A stretch of DNA of 64,000 bases. It comes from Climacteris rufus. Lineage: Eukaryota > Chordata > Aves > Passeriformes > Climacteridae. The DNA lies in assembly GCA_013398175.1 (NCBI GenBank), contig VZRZ01006183.1, forward strand, positions 808,139 to 872,138, written 5' to 3'. Position 1 is the stretch's first letter; each line of letters begins with the position of its first letter. The translations under genes were made by a program, and so were the position numbers. This document shows, in pieces, positions 38,179 to 51,600 of this stretch. The notes beneath the pieces are model-generated. The model was not told where the DNA came from and did not search any database. It saw nothing but the letters and a program-made list of their open reading frames with translations.

Positions 38179-38220
38179 AAATATGTTTATCTAACAGCTA
38201 AATATGTTTATCTAACAGCT
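38179..38220. repeat. Perfect 21-bp tandem duplication
   Basis: A 21-bp unit beginning AAATATGTTTATC and ending AACAGCT is repeated exactly, at 38179-38199 and 38200-38220. Identity of the copies points to a recent event or an assembly duplication. Confidence 0.92.
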
Positions 38221-39630
38221 ACTATGAATTACTGTTGAAGAACAGGCTGAGAAACTCAAAATACTTCAAATATTATAACAAAGTCCTTTCCTCTACTAAT
38301 GTTCCATATAGGTTTTTTGTTGCTTTTATATTGCTTTCCAATGTTTTATACATTGTCTGTCACTCATTCTCTATAAAAAAAAAATATATAAAAATTCTCT
38401 TTTTATCTGCTGCATTTAAAACTCTCTTTGAAGAAAATCTCCCTTGTGATGTTCTAGTGGTTTATATTGGAATCATAGTCCTCTAGTATAGATACTGATT
38501 ATTATTGGGTTATGGAACAAAATGTAAAGTAAAAGAAGAATTTTGGTTTTCTGCTGAACTGAAAGTGGCATTATTAACTTTCAACCAGGACTTATTCTTG
38601 TTTACTGAAGCAAAATAATTTCCAGAAATGGAACTAAAATTCTAAATTAGAATGACTTAAAGGCGACTTAAAGAGATGCTAAAATAATGCTGAAAACATT
38701 TTATTGTGGGGTTTTTTTTACTGCATAGTGCTTTATCGTTTGTCATATAGAAGATGAGGAATACAGTATGGTCATTTGTACAGATATTTATGAGACAATA
38801 TACATATTGGAATGAACCTTACTTACCATCTGCTATGTAAGCTAATGTTCATTTAGCAATCTCCATAGTATAAACTGCTCACAGGAAGACTGTCACATTC
38901 CTCATCTACAGAATTCTTAAAAATTTGTCTTGCTGTCAGACTGTTTTAGGCTTTTAATAAGTGTACAAAATCTTACAGACTTGTAAATCTCCTAAAACAT
39001 TCACATGAATAATGCAGAAGTTAAAATTCACATGGGTGAGAAGTTTCACAGATAAGAGACCATCTACTAAAAAAGCATGTGGTTGCCCCGTGAGTGCAAT
39101 TGGAGTTGTAAACATTATCTGGTAAAAGTGAGGTTTCCTGGGGCTGCAGTAAGTAAAGCCTGTTACATCTTCTGGTATTAATCATAATAAGTGTTTTATC
39201 TTTGGCTGTCATGTTTAGTTTCTGCATGCAATTTACCTCTCATGCAAGCTGTTCACGGTATCGGCCAAGCTTATCTCTGAACTTATGGTCTTCAAGTACC
39301 TAAATGTATTTCCACCAGAGTTCCCACAGTTAATGTGACAAAAGCCAACATAAGTGCTATTTTAAAACCACACTGCATCCCTCTACAGAAAAATAGTGTT
39401 GCTTGTATTCTGATCACTTCTATCAAACAAAGCTTAACTGCCTTTACTAGACCTGCACTCTATTGCCGTTTTATTACAGCCTATTTTCAGATTGACTTTC
39501 TAAACACATATTTTATCTTGACTCTAGTGTCCCTCACATGTTATCTCCTATCCTCCAAAGTGCCTTTACTGCCACAGGACTTCCACATACAAAGCGTGTT
39601 ATTATCTGTCTGACTCCAAAGGTATGTTTA

Positions 39631-39700
39631 GCAGGATGCAAAACCACAAAGGAAATACATGGTCCCTGTCCCAAAAAGCCTACCAGCAAAACAATCAGAT
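39631..39700 (+). mobile_element. Possible ancient amniote CR1/L3-like 3' remnant
   Basis: The stretch 'caggatgcaaaaccacaaag' followed by 'gaaatacatggtccctgtcc' and 'caaaaagcctacca' resembles the conserved 3' region of old amniote CR1/L3-type elements, where a tacaaacac-type segment precedes a tccctgccccaaagagcttaca-type segment. The match is short and diverged and is recalled from general knowledge of the family, so it is tentative. A TATTA-like tail is not evident. Confidence 0.3.
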
Positions 39701-40640
39701 TGCTTCAGGAAATCCAGCAACAGACCTCTGGGAGGAAGGCAGAAGAAGAAAATGCCTTGAACAGTTTTGTGAGTAGCTCTATTTGCATGATGATTCCAAA
39801 ATGATACGGAGAAAGTGGTCAAAGATTAGACAGCTCTTAATATTCTACTGTGCATGACCCTATTTCACTGCAATACTCCCATGATCTGCTAATAATCCTT
39901 TATAATTAAGCTTCCAGCCTAATATTAAAATGTAATCCATGTGAACACCAGTCAGAGTATACTGCAAGAAGTGAAGTGGTTACCACTTTGAGTTGTACAT
40001 GGCAGGCACTATGCAGTTTTAATTTAAAAGCTTTAAGACATTTGGCCCTTGATGTAAAGACAAATTAAGTTTCACTTCTGATATACACAAATACAGTACA
40101 ACACATCGAGTTCAGGCCTGCTTCTGTGACACTTTGCCTGCACAATTCTTGCCAAAAGAATATGGAAACATTGCTTCTGTGAAAATGGAGACTGTGTTTG
40201 ATAGCTACCTTGACATTTACACAGAGCATGAATGCCAAACAGATTTTGTAGCAGTCCATAAAATAAATATCCCAGCTTCATAGTTGGTAAAATTTGAATC
40301 TGGTCTTTTGGATTGAGTTTTATACGCAACCTAGAGGAGTGTGTCATACTAATCACCACTGTTTTCTCTTTGCACTGGTGAAAGTCTAAGAACTCAGCTG
40401 AATTTGTAGTATTACAGCAAATGTAACAAGATGCAACGATTTATTCCATTTCCATTTGCTGTAGCAGATTCTGTGGTTTCTTATACCCTTAAAACACTTT
40501 GTAACTAGTTTTCACTAGTGTGATTTGGATATTCTGCATATTAAAATGAACGGTTCCCCTTCCTTCTCTTTTTTCCTTACACTCTTATGTCAGAAATCTC
40601 CCTATAAAAAATGTGTTCTGAACAATTTACTTTTTGCTCT

Positions 40641-40698
40641 GAAAAAGAAAAAAAGAAAGAAAAAGAAAAAGGAAAAAAAAACCAAACCAAAACAAAAG
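40641..40698. repeat. GAAA-rich purine tract
   Basis: An almost pure purine run of GAAA/GAAAAA units grades into AAACC units. Long purine tracts can form triplex structures. Open frames through it give Lys-rich peptides that are not genes. Confidence 0.85.
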
Positions 40699-42035
40699 CT
40701 AGTCCAACATACTTGACCAATGTAAGAGAAGCAACTTTTCTCTTTCAGAATGAAGGCAAATATTTGCATGTGTCACTGCCTTTAGTCCAAAAGATTTTTA
40801 AGCTAGCTATTACCATGCGTCTGCAGAACATAGAACAGAAACTCAACTGCAGCATCAAACACCCAGAAGACTTCAAGGAAAAGTGCAATGAAAATAATAG
40901 TTCATATGAACTTTTTAATTGGCTTTTTCAAATGGAAAAGGGTAGTTTTAGCTTTCATTAGTTAGGTTAGTGTAAGTCTATTGTGAACTGTGAACAGTTT
41001 TTCCATTTGAATAATACAGGAAGACTGTAGCTGAAAATGTTGATAGTATTTCTCATTTCTTTAATGACGCTTTCCTAACAAGCTATGAATGTTTTCCACT
41101 GATTGCATTTGGTGGAATTCTAAGCATCTAATTAGTGTCCACAGAGCTGACTAAGAACTGCTAGTGATATAAATATCTAATATATATTGCTTTAATCAGC
41201 CAAATCCGTAGGTCAACATTAACACCAATTTTCCAGTCCTGGAATACTTCATTACAGAATTTGACACTCTGGTTTCTACAGCTGCCAGGCAGCTTCCATG
41301 AATGGCAAGGGCAAACTGAGGCAAGAGGGTGAAGGGCATGAGAATGGATATTGCTTTGGGCAGAAAGATGGGTTGCCAAACATTGTCCACGTGTCATTGT
41401 GGAGTGGAATTGCTTTCCAATTTTGGAAGGAACAAGTTGTGACAAGAGCAGCTTTGTGCCATCTATAGTGAGATTGCCAGAAAGGGTGCAAAGGACATTT
41501 CAGAATAGAAAGTCACAACAGAGACCACTTGCAGCACATATTCAGGCTAGTTTTAGTGCTTTAAAGCCACTGTCACTTTTCTTATATTTCAGTTTCCTTT
41601 GTCTTCCAAGAATTATTATATTCATTATTGTCTTTTAGTGCCGTTTGTTTGTTTTAAGTTTTATTATTTTCTTTGCAAGAAGAAGATAAAAAGGCCCATG
41701 GAAGGAAAGAGTAGACAAAAGAACAACTTGCTTCCTTAGGCATATTAATATCTTGAATGTTACATTAAGATTTAAGCTTATTTTCTGCTTCTTCCTTTGT
41801 TTTAAAATCTAGATGAATCTGTAAAAAATAGCAGCTAAACCCATATTTTCAGGAGGGCTCTTGAACTAAGCATGGGCAGTAGCCTAGCCATGATTTTTCA
41901 GTGCACTGCATAATAGCATGGTGGATAGACTGTTCATCCTTTGTGGATAGAAATCCACTAAAATTTTTCTGTGTTTTAAATCTTTGCTGTATTTGCAAAG
42001 CAATACAGTAAAGTATATGTAGTATATTGCAATAA

Positions 42036-42040
42036 CCAGG
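42036..42040. repeat. Left target site duplication (CCAGG)
   Basis: CCAGG immediately precedes the TG of the LTR and is repeated exactly after its terminal CA at 42596-42600. A 5-bp duplication is the size usual for ERVL-type integration. Confidence 0.85.
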
Positions 42041-42595
42041 TGTCATTGTTTAACCCCAACCAGCAACTAAGCCCTACGCAACCGCTCACTCACTCCACTT
42101 CCTCTTCCATGGCACAGGGAGGAGAATTGGCAAAAATAGGTAAAACTCATGGGTTGAGATAAGTGTTTAATTATTGGATTAAAAGTACAATATTATAATA
42201 ATAATTGTAATGAAAAAGAGACAGAGGGGGGAAACCCAAGGGACACAAATGATGCTCAATGCAATTGCTCACCACCCACTGACCAGTGCCCAGCCTGTCC
42301 CTGTGCATCCCTCCGGGCCAACATCCCTCCAGTTTATAGACTGAGCATGATGTTCTGTGATGTGGAATATCCCTTTGGTCAGTTTGGTTTAGCTTTCGTG
42401 GCCATGCTCCCTCCCAGCTTTTTGTGCACCTTCTCACTGGCAGATTATGGGAAACTAAAAAGTCCTTGACTTAGAGTAAGCACTACTGAGCAATAACTAA
42501 AATATCAGTGTATTATCAACATTTCTCACCCTAACCAAACACTGCCACCAGCTACTAGGAAAAAAATTAATTCTATCCCAGACAAAACCAGGACA
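42041..42595 (-). mobile_element. Solo LTR of an avian ERVL-type endogenous retrovirus
   Basis: The 555-bp element begins TGTCATTG and ends GGACA, giving canonical TG...CA termini, and is flanked by an exact 5-bp duplication CCAGG. It matches an abundant avian LTR: segments such as 'taaccccaaccagcaactaa', 'gggttgagataagtg', 'caattgctcaccaccc' and 'ctagga' before the terminus are characteristic. Orientation is - because, read on that strand, a TATAAA box (42333-42338) lies about 260 bp into the LTR and an ATTAAA polyadenylation-type signal (42166-42171) lies downstream of it, in the correct U3-R-U5 order. No gag, pol or env sequence is adjacent, so the provirus was lost by LTR-LTR recombination. 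An 88-codon frame inside it is not a gene. Confidence 0.88.
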
Positions 42596-42600
42596 CCAGG
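42596..42600. repeat. Right target site duplication (CCAGG)
   Basis: An exact copy of the 5-bp sequence to the left of the LTR, confirming both element boundaries and a single insertion event. Confidence 0.85.
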
Positions 42601-42650
42601 AAAGTATTTGTTAATGGTTTCTTATTGTATTGAAAGTATTTGTTATTGGT
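42600..42650. repeat. Imperfect 19-bp direct repeat next to the LTR
   Basis: GAAAGTATTTGTTAATGGT (42600-42618) recurs as GAAAGTATTTGTTATTGGT (42632-42650), with a period of 32 bp and one mismatch. It lies directly outside the right target duplication, so it belongs to the host flank. Confidence 0.8.
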
Positions 42651-45600
42651 ATGGAATTAGAATTAAGCATCTTCCAAAATGTGGAGTCATATTTTCAAGA
42701 ACGTGTATAGACCTATGATACAATTTCAAAGTAGCACAATAGAACAAACAAAAAGAAAAGTTAGAGTATACATACAATAGAAACTAATTTAAATAATAAT
42801 AATCCTTATTTGCTTATTACATGCCATCTTTGCGGTTCTTATGATGTATCACTTGAGGTAGTCTCCTTTCACTGCAGTCATTGAAAACTTGATCAAATTA
42901 AATTTAGAGACCATGGCTAGTATATGTGCTGGGGGAGTTAATACTAGTATTAGCATTTCCTTAAATTCTAAGTAACCTCTGACTAGGATGCTAACTTGCT
43001 CTGAATATATTATTTTTGTAAATGGTATTAACGGAAAAAGTTGGATTAGTAACTGGATTAGAGGATGAAACAATATGATTGATGCAGTAAATTTGTTTAC
43101 CTGCCATTAAACCTGATCTTAAAACATGTGTGATTATACCTTGTAGCACAGTCAAAACCAAAATGAAGGTAACAATTGAAAAGTTGGTAGTGAAGATGGC
43201 AAGAGGCCTTGGGGTGAGTAGCAATGAGGTTAGCCATTGATGGTCTGGAAGATGATTTGGTTTTGGAGTAGTTTCCCACATTTTGTACTCAGGTACTGGA
43301 TTACACTGCAATGTACCAGAGGGAGCAGGCTCTGATGATTCTTAAACCCCAGGCAGGTATGAATAATAAAAGAAAAGGGGACAAGGAAAGTGTTTCTGTG
43401 TCTTTCCCACGGTAACTAGTCAATCTACCTTGTCATAGTAATTGAGAAACCTGTAACTATCCCTACAGTATCTCTGATGAGACAGAGGTGAAAGCATTGG
43501 GAGCTTGACAGAATAAGGACTGAATAATTAGTATCCAGAGATCTAAATATCAGAGTTAATTCTGAAAAGCCAAAATTACTGCTATTATGGATCTTAATTC
43601 TAGAGTGATTCCTAGTTACAGGCCATTATTGTCCTGGCTTTATATTTAGCTTAGGCTGGCACTTAAGCTGCCAGGGTGAAAAAATGGTTTAAAAGTTTAC
43701 ATTTGTGTTACAAGAGCTAGAGAAAGAAGTGTTTCAGCTAACCCATTGAAACTATGGCTCCTTGTATTACCCTAGTAGGGGAAAGGAGGAGAGCTAGACA
43801 AAAAGTAGAAGTGCCTGACAGCCTGGGCGTGGATGGGTGCAGGCAGACCCAGCAGTTCTGCTTCAGGGCAGTCACAGGGCAGCCGCAGAGAGGAGACACC
43901 AGGGCTGCCATAGTGTGCGCCGGTGCCTGCACAGGGCATGGAGCCACTGTGATAGCGCCCGGTAACATCCAAACCAGTTCAGTGCAGGGATTACGCAGCA
44001 GGAGTCAACATCCATACTGGAGCACTACCACATGCAAAGCTTTTGGGAAGTGCTTTTCCTCTTGTGTGGCTGCCTCAGTTTATTCTGAGATGCTGCATCA
44101 TGAACATTATTGGCTGATGTAGATGATCTACTCCACATGAAGAGGATGTAGGGATATGAGGCAGCTGAATTACAACTCTGTGCATACTGTGATGGCACTG
44201 ACAGTAGAAATGCGTCAGGCTTCAGATTAAACTTTACAAGTCAGTTGTGTTAATTTTCCTTTGATTGAAACTATGCCTTTTCTACCATACGGATTCTCTG
44301 CACACAAAAATGTTTAATGCAAATGATGGGTTTTCTCCTCTTGCAAAAACATTAGAAGTTTCAGAGTAAAAAAGACATGTCTGAACACTGGTTCATACTG
44401 GGATGAAGATCTTAAGTTACTGGGGACAGGATGTGGCTAAGCAGAAGATGAAGAATGACGAAAAGATTGCAGGGGATCAAGTAATTATGAGCTGCCTCTT
44501 AGGTAAAAACTTGAACTGAGAAGTGTTAATGTATGCTTGACTTTAAATCCCTTTTCTTATTAGTTTACTTGTTGGTGTATATATATTTATATGTAGAGTC
44601 CTACCAGATTCATCTGACAAGTACACTATAAATTTTAGTCTGACTCTGCATTTGATAAATTATGTTAAAATTATACTGGGGACTGAATTTCTTGGTAGAG
44701 CTTTTTCAGTATTCTAAAGAGTTATTTAGTTCATATTTTGTGAAAACATGTACTGAGGTTTGGTGCAGAATTTCTGTTTTGACTTTCACACTACAAGACA
44801 CATTCTGTCTCTGCTTTCTACAAATTTTACTGCCAATGCCTTACAGACCTCTACTTCCAATCTGTCCTTGGGGAAACCCTCTAAGATAGGGGTGTTGTTT
44901 ATTTTCAAGCTTTTGAAACTTACCTTTTGCTCAGTATTGAACCAGTGAAAATTAAATCAGCAGAAGGTCTTCCTCTTACTTCTATAGATTTCAGGCCAAG
45001 TTCTAAGTGCTATTTCAATCCTATAAATTCTGTGCCCTTTTCCCCTTCAGATGTCTTGACCAAAATGAAAATCCAAATAACAATGAAATTACTTTTAGTG
45101 CTTCTCCTCTCCCTGTCTTACTCCCCCTTTTGCCCAATATCAAAAGGTTAATGAACCAAGTCCACACTGTTTAGATTTTGTACCAAGTACAAAGAAATAT
45201 GTTGTGAATAGCTGATAAGTGGCATGATCAATAATAGGGAAACATCTTCCAGCTGGTGTTATATAAGGAAAAATTATCAACAAAGATCCTGGCATTGTCA
45301 ACGTTGGTTTGTAGTATATTGATAAGTTACAGATTAGTCACTGCATTTTAAATATTTGTAATGTTGACCATTGAACCGTGTATATTTGGATCATCAAACA
45401 TGCTAAAACTCCATTTCTGAGTGTAATGGCAGACCTATAAGTTACCTAATGAACTTCTCCATAGCATAAACTTAGTAGCTTTCTAACAGACCTTTTTCAA
45501 ACATTGCTTGCTATTATGAACCTAATTCAAAACAGCAAGTACAAAAGCACAGAGGTGTTTCAGCCTAAAAGCAGGCATTTTCTATGTGGCTGAGGTATGG

Positions 45601-48600
45601 TTCTTTTTAAATACATTTGCTCAGTGTCTCTGAAGACTGAATGCTATTTAGCAATCATGAATAAAATTTTTGAATGGCAGCTCTGTAAGTCCTGTGGCAA
45701 TGTAAGTCCTGTATTGTAGCTAACAAACTAGCTGACTGCTGTTCTCTAAAAATTCTGATGCTGTCGACGTTTAACAGAGCCTAAGAACATTTACAAAATG
45801 TAAATTAATTAGAAGTATTTTTAGTAGGAAGCAATATCTTAGAGGAGATGCTATGGATATAATACTGAAATTTGTTATGGAACTGTGTTGTATTTATTTT
45901 GCACCAGTATTTTACCTGTAATTTGTATAGATAAAATTTTGTATAGACAAAATACTAAGCACAAGCACATCCTGTTACATGCACAGCTCTGTTGTGTATT
46001 GATTAATTCCCCAGAAGGATTCATGTCTTCTAGACAATGAGAAAAATCTTGGTCCTAGAAAAGTTAACGTAAGTTTCATTATGTACTTGCAGAGTCAGGG
46101 TGTTATGAAAAACTAAATATAAAGGACTATTTTATATAGGCTGATTTTTCCAAAATCCGTTCACAATTTCACTTTTACAACTTTATTTTGACTAGTAACG
46201 AGTAAATTGTATGTAAAAATGCTTTTATAGGTAAGAAAATTTAAAGTTCTGATTTTGAGCAAAATTATCTGACAGAGAGATAAGATATAGCTTTTAAACG
46301 ACTGCCTTCTCCCTAACAAAAATTGTCAACTCCCCAAAGACAAACTGCTGCCTGAGACCTTAATGAACTTTTCTGTCAACAAAATAACTGTTGTTTTGAG
46401 AAGAGCTGTGGAGAAAAATCATAGATAGTGAAAAAAAATTTCCTTTAGTTATTTTTTCAGATCAATTTATTTTAGAAGGAACTAATTTTTTTTGCCAAAT
46501 ATTTGTTTCTGTATTGCTTAGGAATGGGCTTGTGGGAATCTAAAAGTTGCAGTGAGGGCAAATATAAAAGCTTATTAAGAATTAACACTTCTGTATATAA
46601 AAAGTAGGAAAAGTGTTAGTATGAGTAACACAGCTAGATGGAGTGGGATTTTAACACAATCTGTACATTTAAAAGCAGCAAGGGTATTTTAAACATCTCT
46701 GGAATCTGTAGCATTTATAAGATCTATTTATTAGCTGCCACAAACATAACACTTCTAAGAATGAATAAAACCATTTAAACATTTTCCAGGACTCCTGAGA
46801 CTGCAGTGTGTGCTTTGCATGTATATGTAAAGCATAAGTGTGAATGTGTGTAAGTGCGTAGGAGGGATGAACAATTTTCCCTTCTTCCTCTCAAGAGAAT
46901 GCCTGAAATTTAATTGAGGTAAAATAAATGTTCTTATCAGAAGGCACAATGGACCTTCCCAGTTGTTTGTGGCAGAGTTCAGGAGCCCTCCCCATGGCTT
47001 ACTCTACCTTCCCCCTCTTCAGATATTAACCTGGACATCATGCCTTCCAAACATTAAATGAGCTGTGTGATGTTTTATTACATTTCTCATGTGGCTGAGC
47101 TTAGTGTGGCTTTTAAGTGTTCCTCGGTATGCCGTGCTTACGCAAGTTATTTTCTGCTGTGGATTGTTGATGCTGCAGCAGCAGATAGAATGATGTGCTT
47201 TGAATTCCAATGAGGAGAAGGCGTTGGTTTATTTGGGTTTTTGAGTACAGAGTGAGTATCTTGAAAAGATTTGTAACTCAGATTTTTCTCTATTTCAGGC
47301 TTAAAGCATTAGAAATAAATTTTTTATGTGCTGCTGGGAAATAATTTTGTGTGTTTAGAAAGTAAAGTAATTTAAAATGTCATTATTTTTTAAGTATGCT
47401 GTTTAAGAAAATATGTTTTAGCTAGTGACTTATATTACATTCAGAATGGATCTCCACAAAGAAAAGCTAGTTTTTATGAAGCTGATATTTATGAAAATGG
47501 ACAAAAGCAATGGGTATAAACTTTACCGTCGTGAAGCTGAATTGTAACTAAATTAGGCTTGTTTTCATTGTACTAAATTATTTCTGATCTTCTTCTGACA
47601 ATTAGGGAAAATTTATAAGCAGTGAGGTGGGCAATTGAAGTGATGTGAGTATTTTCTCAAACTCCTTTAGGGGATTAAAACCTTTCAGTGTGTTCTATCC
47701 ATCTGCTTATTTAGTGCTTGTATTATTGGAAGCAATCCTTTCCTCTTCCAGCACTGATGCTTAGATCCCTAGTTCTTAAGGGTTGTGTATGAAACAGATT
47801 TTAAGGGATCCAGCCATGATTAGAACAGTTAGCCTGTTAACGTCCTATGTATTTACAGTGGATTATTTGAAGGGAAGCAGGGGTTAAGTCAGCAGGTCTC
47901 TCGGCTTCCCCAGGGGTTAACCTGGCAGCCTGTTTGGCACACACAGGAGGGCTGACAGGTAGCAGGATTTGTCTAAGCAGTGTGCATGAGAGCCAACAAG
48001 GAAAACTGAATGCTCTGGATTAGTTTTGGATTATGTTGTCAGAGTGAAGCCTGACGGACAAACTGCAGAGGAATAAAATGCAATCTGTTTGGAGAAAGAG
48101 ACAGCATGCATAGCTTCCATTTTTCAAGAAATGACCAAAAAAATCATTAATAATTTGTAAATCCATGTCCATTAACTTTTCTCTTTGTTATCCCAAGATA
48201 GTCTTTTTAACATGATTTTGCCACTGTTCTGTATTTGTTTTTTCTTGTGACAGATGGCACGATAAATATAAAATTGCAATAGTATAGTACAAACCAAAGA
48301 GAAAATTATCTAGGTATCATAGCACTTGGAATTGCTTAACGTGGAATACTGGGGGTGGGAAGAGGTGGTGGTTTTTTTTTTTCTGAAGGATAAATTTGAT
48401 TATACTTTACATACTTTTCCTATGCTATAGTTTCCTTAATGTGACCATCATTTATTTCAAGATATTGGAATCAGAATTCCATTTTTTTTCCTGTGAAAAC
48501 AATTGGATTGCCAGTGTTACTAACACAGTAGATTCCCTGTTTTTCTTCATCTGGTTATTCCATTATTTTACTGCTCAAGTACTTCAAGTACCTAATATCT

Positions 48601-51600
48601 TACAAGAGGAGGAAAACATTTTTAGAACAAACCAAACTACAAACCAACAAACCCCAACTTTCTTTTTTCCACTAGGTTGAATTCCATCATTTTTCATTAA
48701 AGTAGTGTTTGTCCTTGCAAATGTTACTTAGTTTGTTAAAAATTACTTCTTTGGCAATAGAATAATTCCTGTCAATGAACTTCAGTCAGATTTGAACTTC
48801 AGAAGGTTACTTGGAGTGGGGTTGGGAGGGTGGAGTCTTCTGCAATTCCTCTTTTATAATTAAAAAAAGAAGACTCCAAACGAAAACTAGCAAATAAGCA
48901 CTTATGCACCAAATAGAGTCAGGGAAAGTCTGTAGAAAAGTATTATGGACTTAGTCTTTGTTAGTCAAGTGTACCAGATTTGTTCAGTTTTTTGCACAAT
49001 GTCTTTATTTTTACTAAAATGCCAAATTAATTTTATGGCATCCTTAATACAAGAAAAAGTGGTTCATCAGTTACAGCTCTTTGGATTATACTCTTGCTGG
49101 GGTGTTAGTAGGCTGAATCAATTTCATAAATGTATTAATACTAGAATTGTAATAATGTGGCAAAATAATTTGTAGAAAACCTTTTTTTTTTTTTTAATGT
49201 GGATGGATTATCCAAATGTAGTATCAGTGCATTTGTTTTAGGAAGAATTGTCTGTGAATTCATCTTGGTCTATTTACATCTGTATACAGACTTCGTGGCT
49301 ATTCAGCATATCAAATGAAGTGAGTTGGGTTTATTTCCAATGATTATAGGAAACATACATTAAGTTTCTGTCTCCTACTTAGTGGTATAAGAAAGATTTT
49401 GATGCTAACATTCCCAGGTCCTAGAATGTGTTCTATATACGAAAGCAGTTCTTGTTAGCGGTTTCATTTACTCAATTCTTCTTGAAAAGTAGGTAGGAAA
49501 AAAAAATATGAAGACTTGCTGTAGCTGACTTTTACTTATTTTACTTACAGCACTTGCTCTTTTTTATTAACTCAGCTTTGTCTAAAAGGAGTGTTGTATT
49601 TTCCCTTGCTGCAGTAAGATTATCTGCATACATGACACCACGGCATCTCTATTAAATTACAAAGTGTAATTTTCATAGGAAGTTGTTACTGTTCTGATTA
49701 AAATGAATAAAATTCTTGTTGTGTGCATGTTAAATTATAATTTCCAAATGGATGGTAGCGGCCTTGTTTAACAAGGGAAAAATAGAGGAATATTTTTGCG
49801 TTCATAATAAACCCTTTGCAGAAAATTTCCGGAGACTACCTCTGAGCAGAGGGAATGGGAAAGAAGGAACTCCTGTACAGTGGCTGACATGCTGAAGTCT
49901 CATTCCCCTCAGTTTAAAATAGCACAGTGGATAACATAACACAATATCACTGTTTTAACATTAGATATTACATAAGTGTGTGTGTATATGCACATCAGCC
50001 TATCCATAAAATAATCTCAGGATATTTATCTTCCATATAGTGTTTTCAAAGTATTCATTGGTTAGCTGGGAGTCTGAGTAAGCAAGTGGTAAAAATACCT
50101 CTTATAAAATAAAATGTTTATGCAGACTCATCCTGAGTCCTTCCACCTCCTAAATGCTGTTGGCTGACTCTCTACATCTTTTGAACTGCTTCCTTAATAG
50201 GAAACAAGAGCACAAAGTAGAATTCAGGCTGGATTAATTTGGGCCATATTGCATGTCAAATTTCAACCCATTAAATGTTCTTTTAATATTAAGCATGTGC
50301 CTTATTGCTTGTCTGACTCAGGGTGGCTAGATTTGGTCCTGGAAGCACTGTTGTTGCTGCATTTTATTCTGAATGGATCAAAGTCTTGTAGAAGCCATGT
50401 AATCTCTCTGTGCTTCTCTTTGCCCTTGAAAATAGTATTTAATAGATGTTTTAGAGTTTGAAAAATGTGCTTTGGTATTTTTTTTTTCCAGATAAAAGCG
50501 ATATTATTTAATTTTACATAGTTGTCAGAGCTTATAACTAATCAAACTTTTCAAGAGTAATCATATTGTATTTTCATCTCTATACTTTTAATCCGGATTA
50601 AAGTTTTAGTGGCATTATAAATTTTTATTCTAGTTATGGCTATTCATCAAGAAGGCTTCTACGAATGTTTATTAACTATTTTGAAACAACCAAACATCCC
50701 ATGATTGGGATGGCAGTGCAGTTTTTTTTGTGTCACCTTAAAGAAAAAAGTGTCTAGGGAAGAGTGCTGGAGTAGCAAAGAATGTGTTTATAAGGCAAAA
50801 AAAAAAACTAAATGGTTTGCTTTTTGACCAGTTGTCTACAATGACAAACTTGTATTTCTTGAGTTCTTTTCCACTAAGATAAGTACTGCAGGTTCAAATT
50901 TTTAAATAATGTATATTGCCAACATTATTTATATACAGAAGAGCGAAGATAATTCACTTGTTTATTATTCTGTTTCTGCAGACACTCACAATATCCATAT
51001 TCACAGTGTGAAGTATTTGAACTAGTGAATAAGCCTGTGACATTTATCATGCTGCAAGTTTCAAAAATAGCTTACAAACATCTCCATAATCTGTAGTTGT
51101 CAAAAGGTTATTTAATTTATGCTGAAGTAGAGTGAAAACTCAGCAAATGTACACATTAATGGGGGCCAAAGATCAAAGAAAGTTGCAGAAATATATAGGG
51201 GTATATGCAGTATACCTTTGGTAAGGAATTTTGTTAGCAGCAGCTTGCAGTAATGTAAAGCAACATCTAATGGTGAACAATAGTCAAGACTTCAGTAGCA
51301 GTCTACTGAGAAAAGACATCAGTTCCACTAGCACAGCATTTTGCAGTATATTTTAAATTAATCAGTAAAGAATACTACCTAAGTGATGGTCAGCAGGAGC
51401 TACATGTTGCTACAGTTTTTTCCTTCCTGAAGACAGTTCTATATCAGGCTTGATTAAAACTTCTCAGAACTGATGAGAATCACATTACATTTTGCTATGG
51501 CTGTACATCATTATTCCATGAGACTGCAAACAAGAGAAATACTGTTAATTCTGTTACTTAGATTTTAAGCCTGTCTACTTTGGTCCAAATTGTCTGACCA

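Larger units (their letters stand above)
32921..42035. other. AT-rich unique DNA with simple repeats and two unusual patches
   Basis: About 9.1 kb with no clear gene. It holds imperfect TTTTTTGTAT repeats (33285-33329), an A/C-rich tract (34730-34787), a 15-bp tandem duplication (34947-34976), an AT microsatellite (37231-37262), a GC-rich patch (37558-37722), a 21-bp tandem duplication (38179-38220), a possible ancient CR1-like remnant (39631-39700) and a GAAA-rich tract (40641-40698). A cysteine-rich open frame at 34396-34602 is discussed in the findings. Confidence 0.55.

Noticed and set aside
42171..42437. 88-codon - strand frame, possible viral protein
   Set aside because: Lies wholly inside the solo LTR, which does not encode protein.
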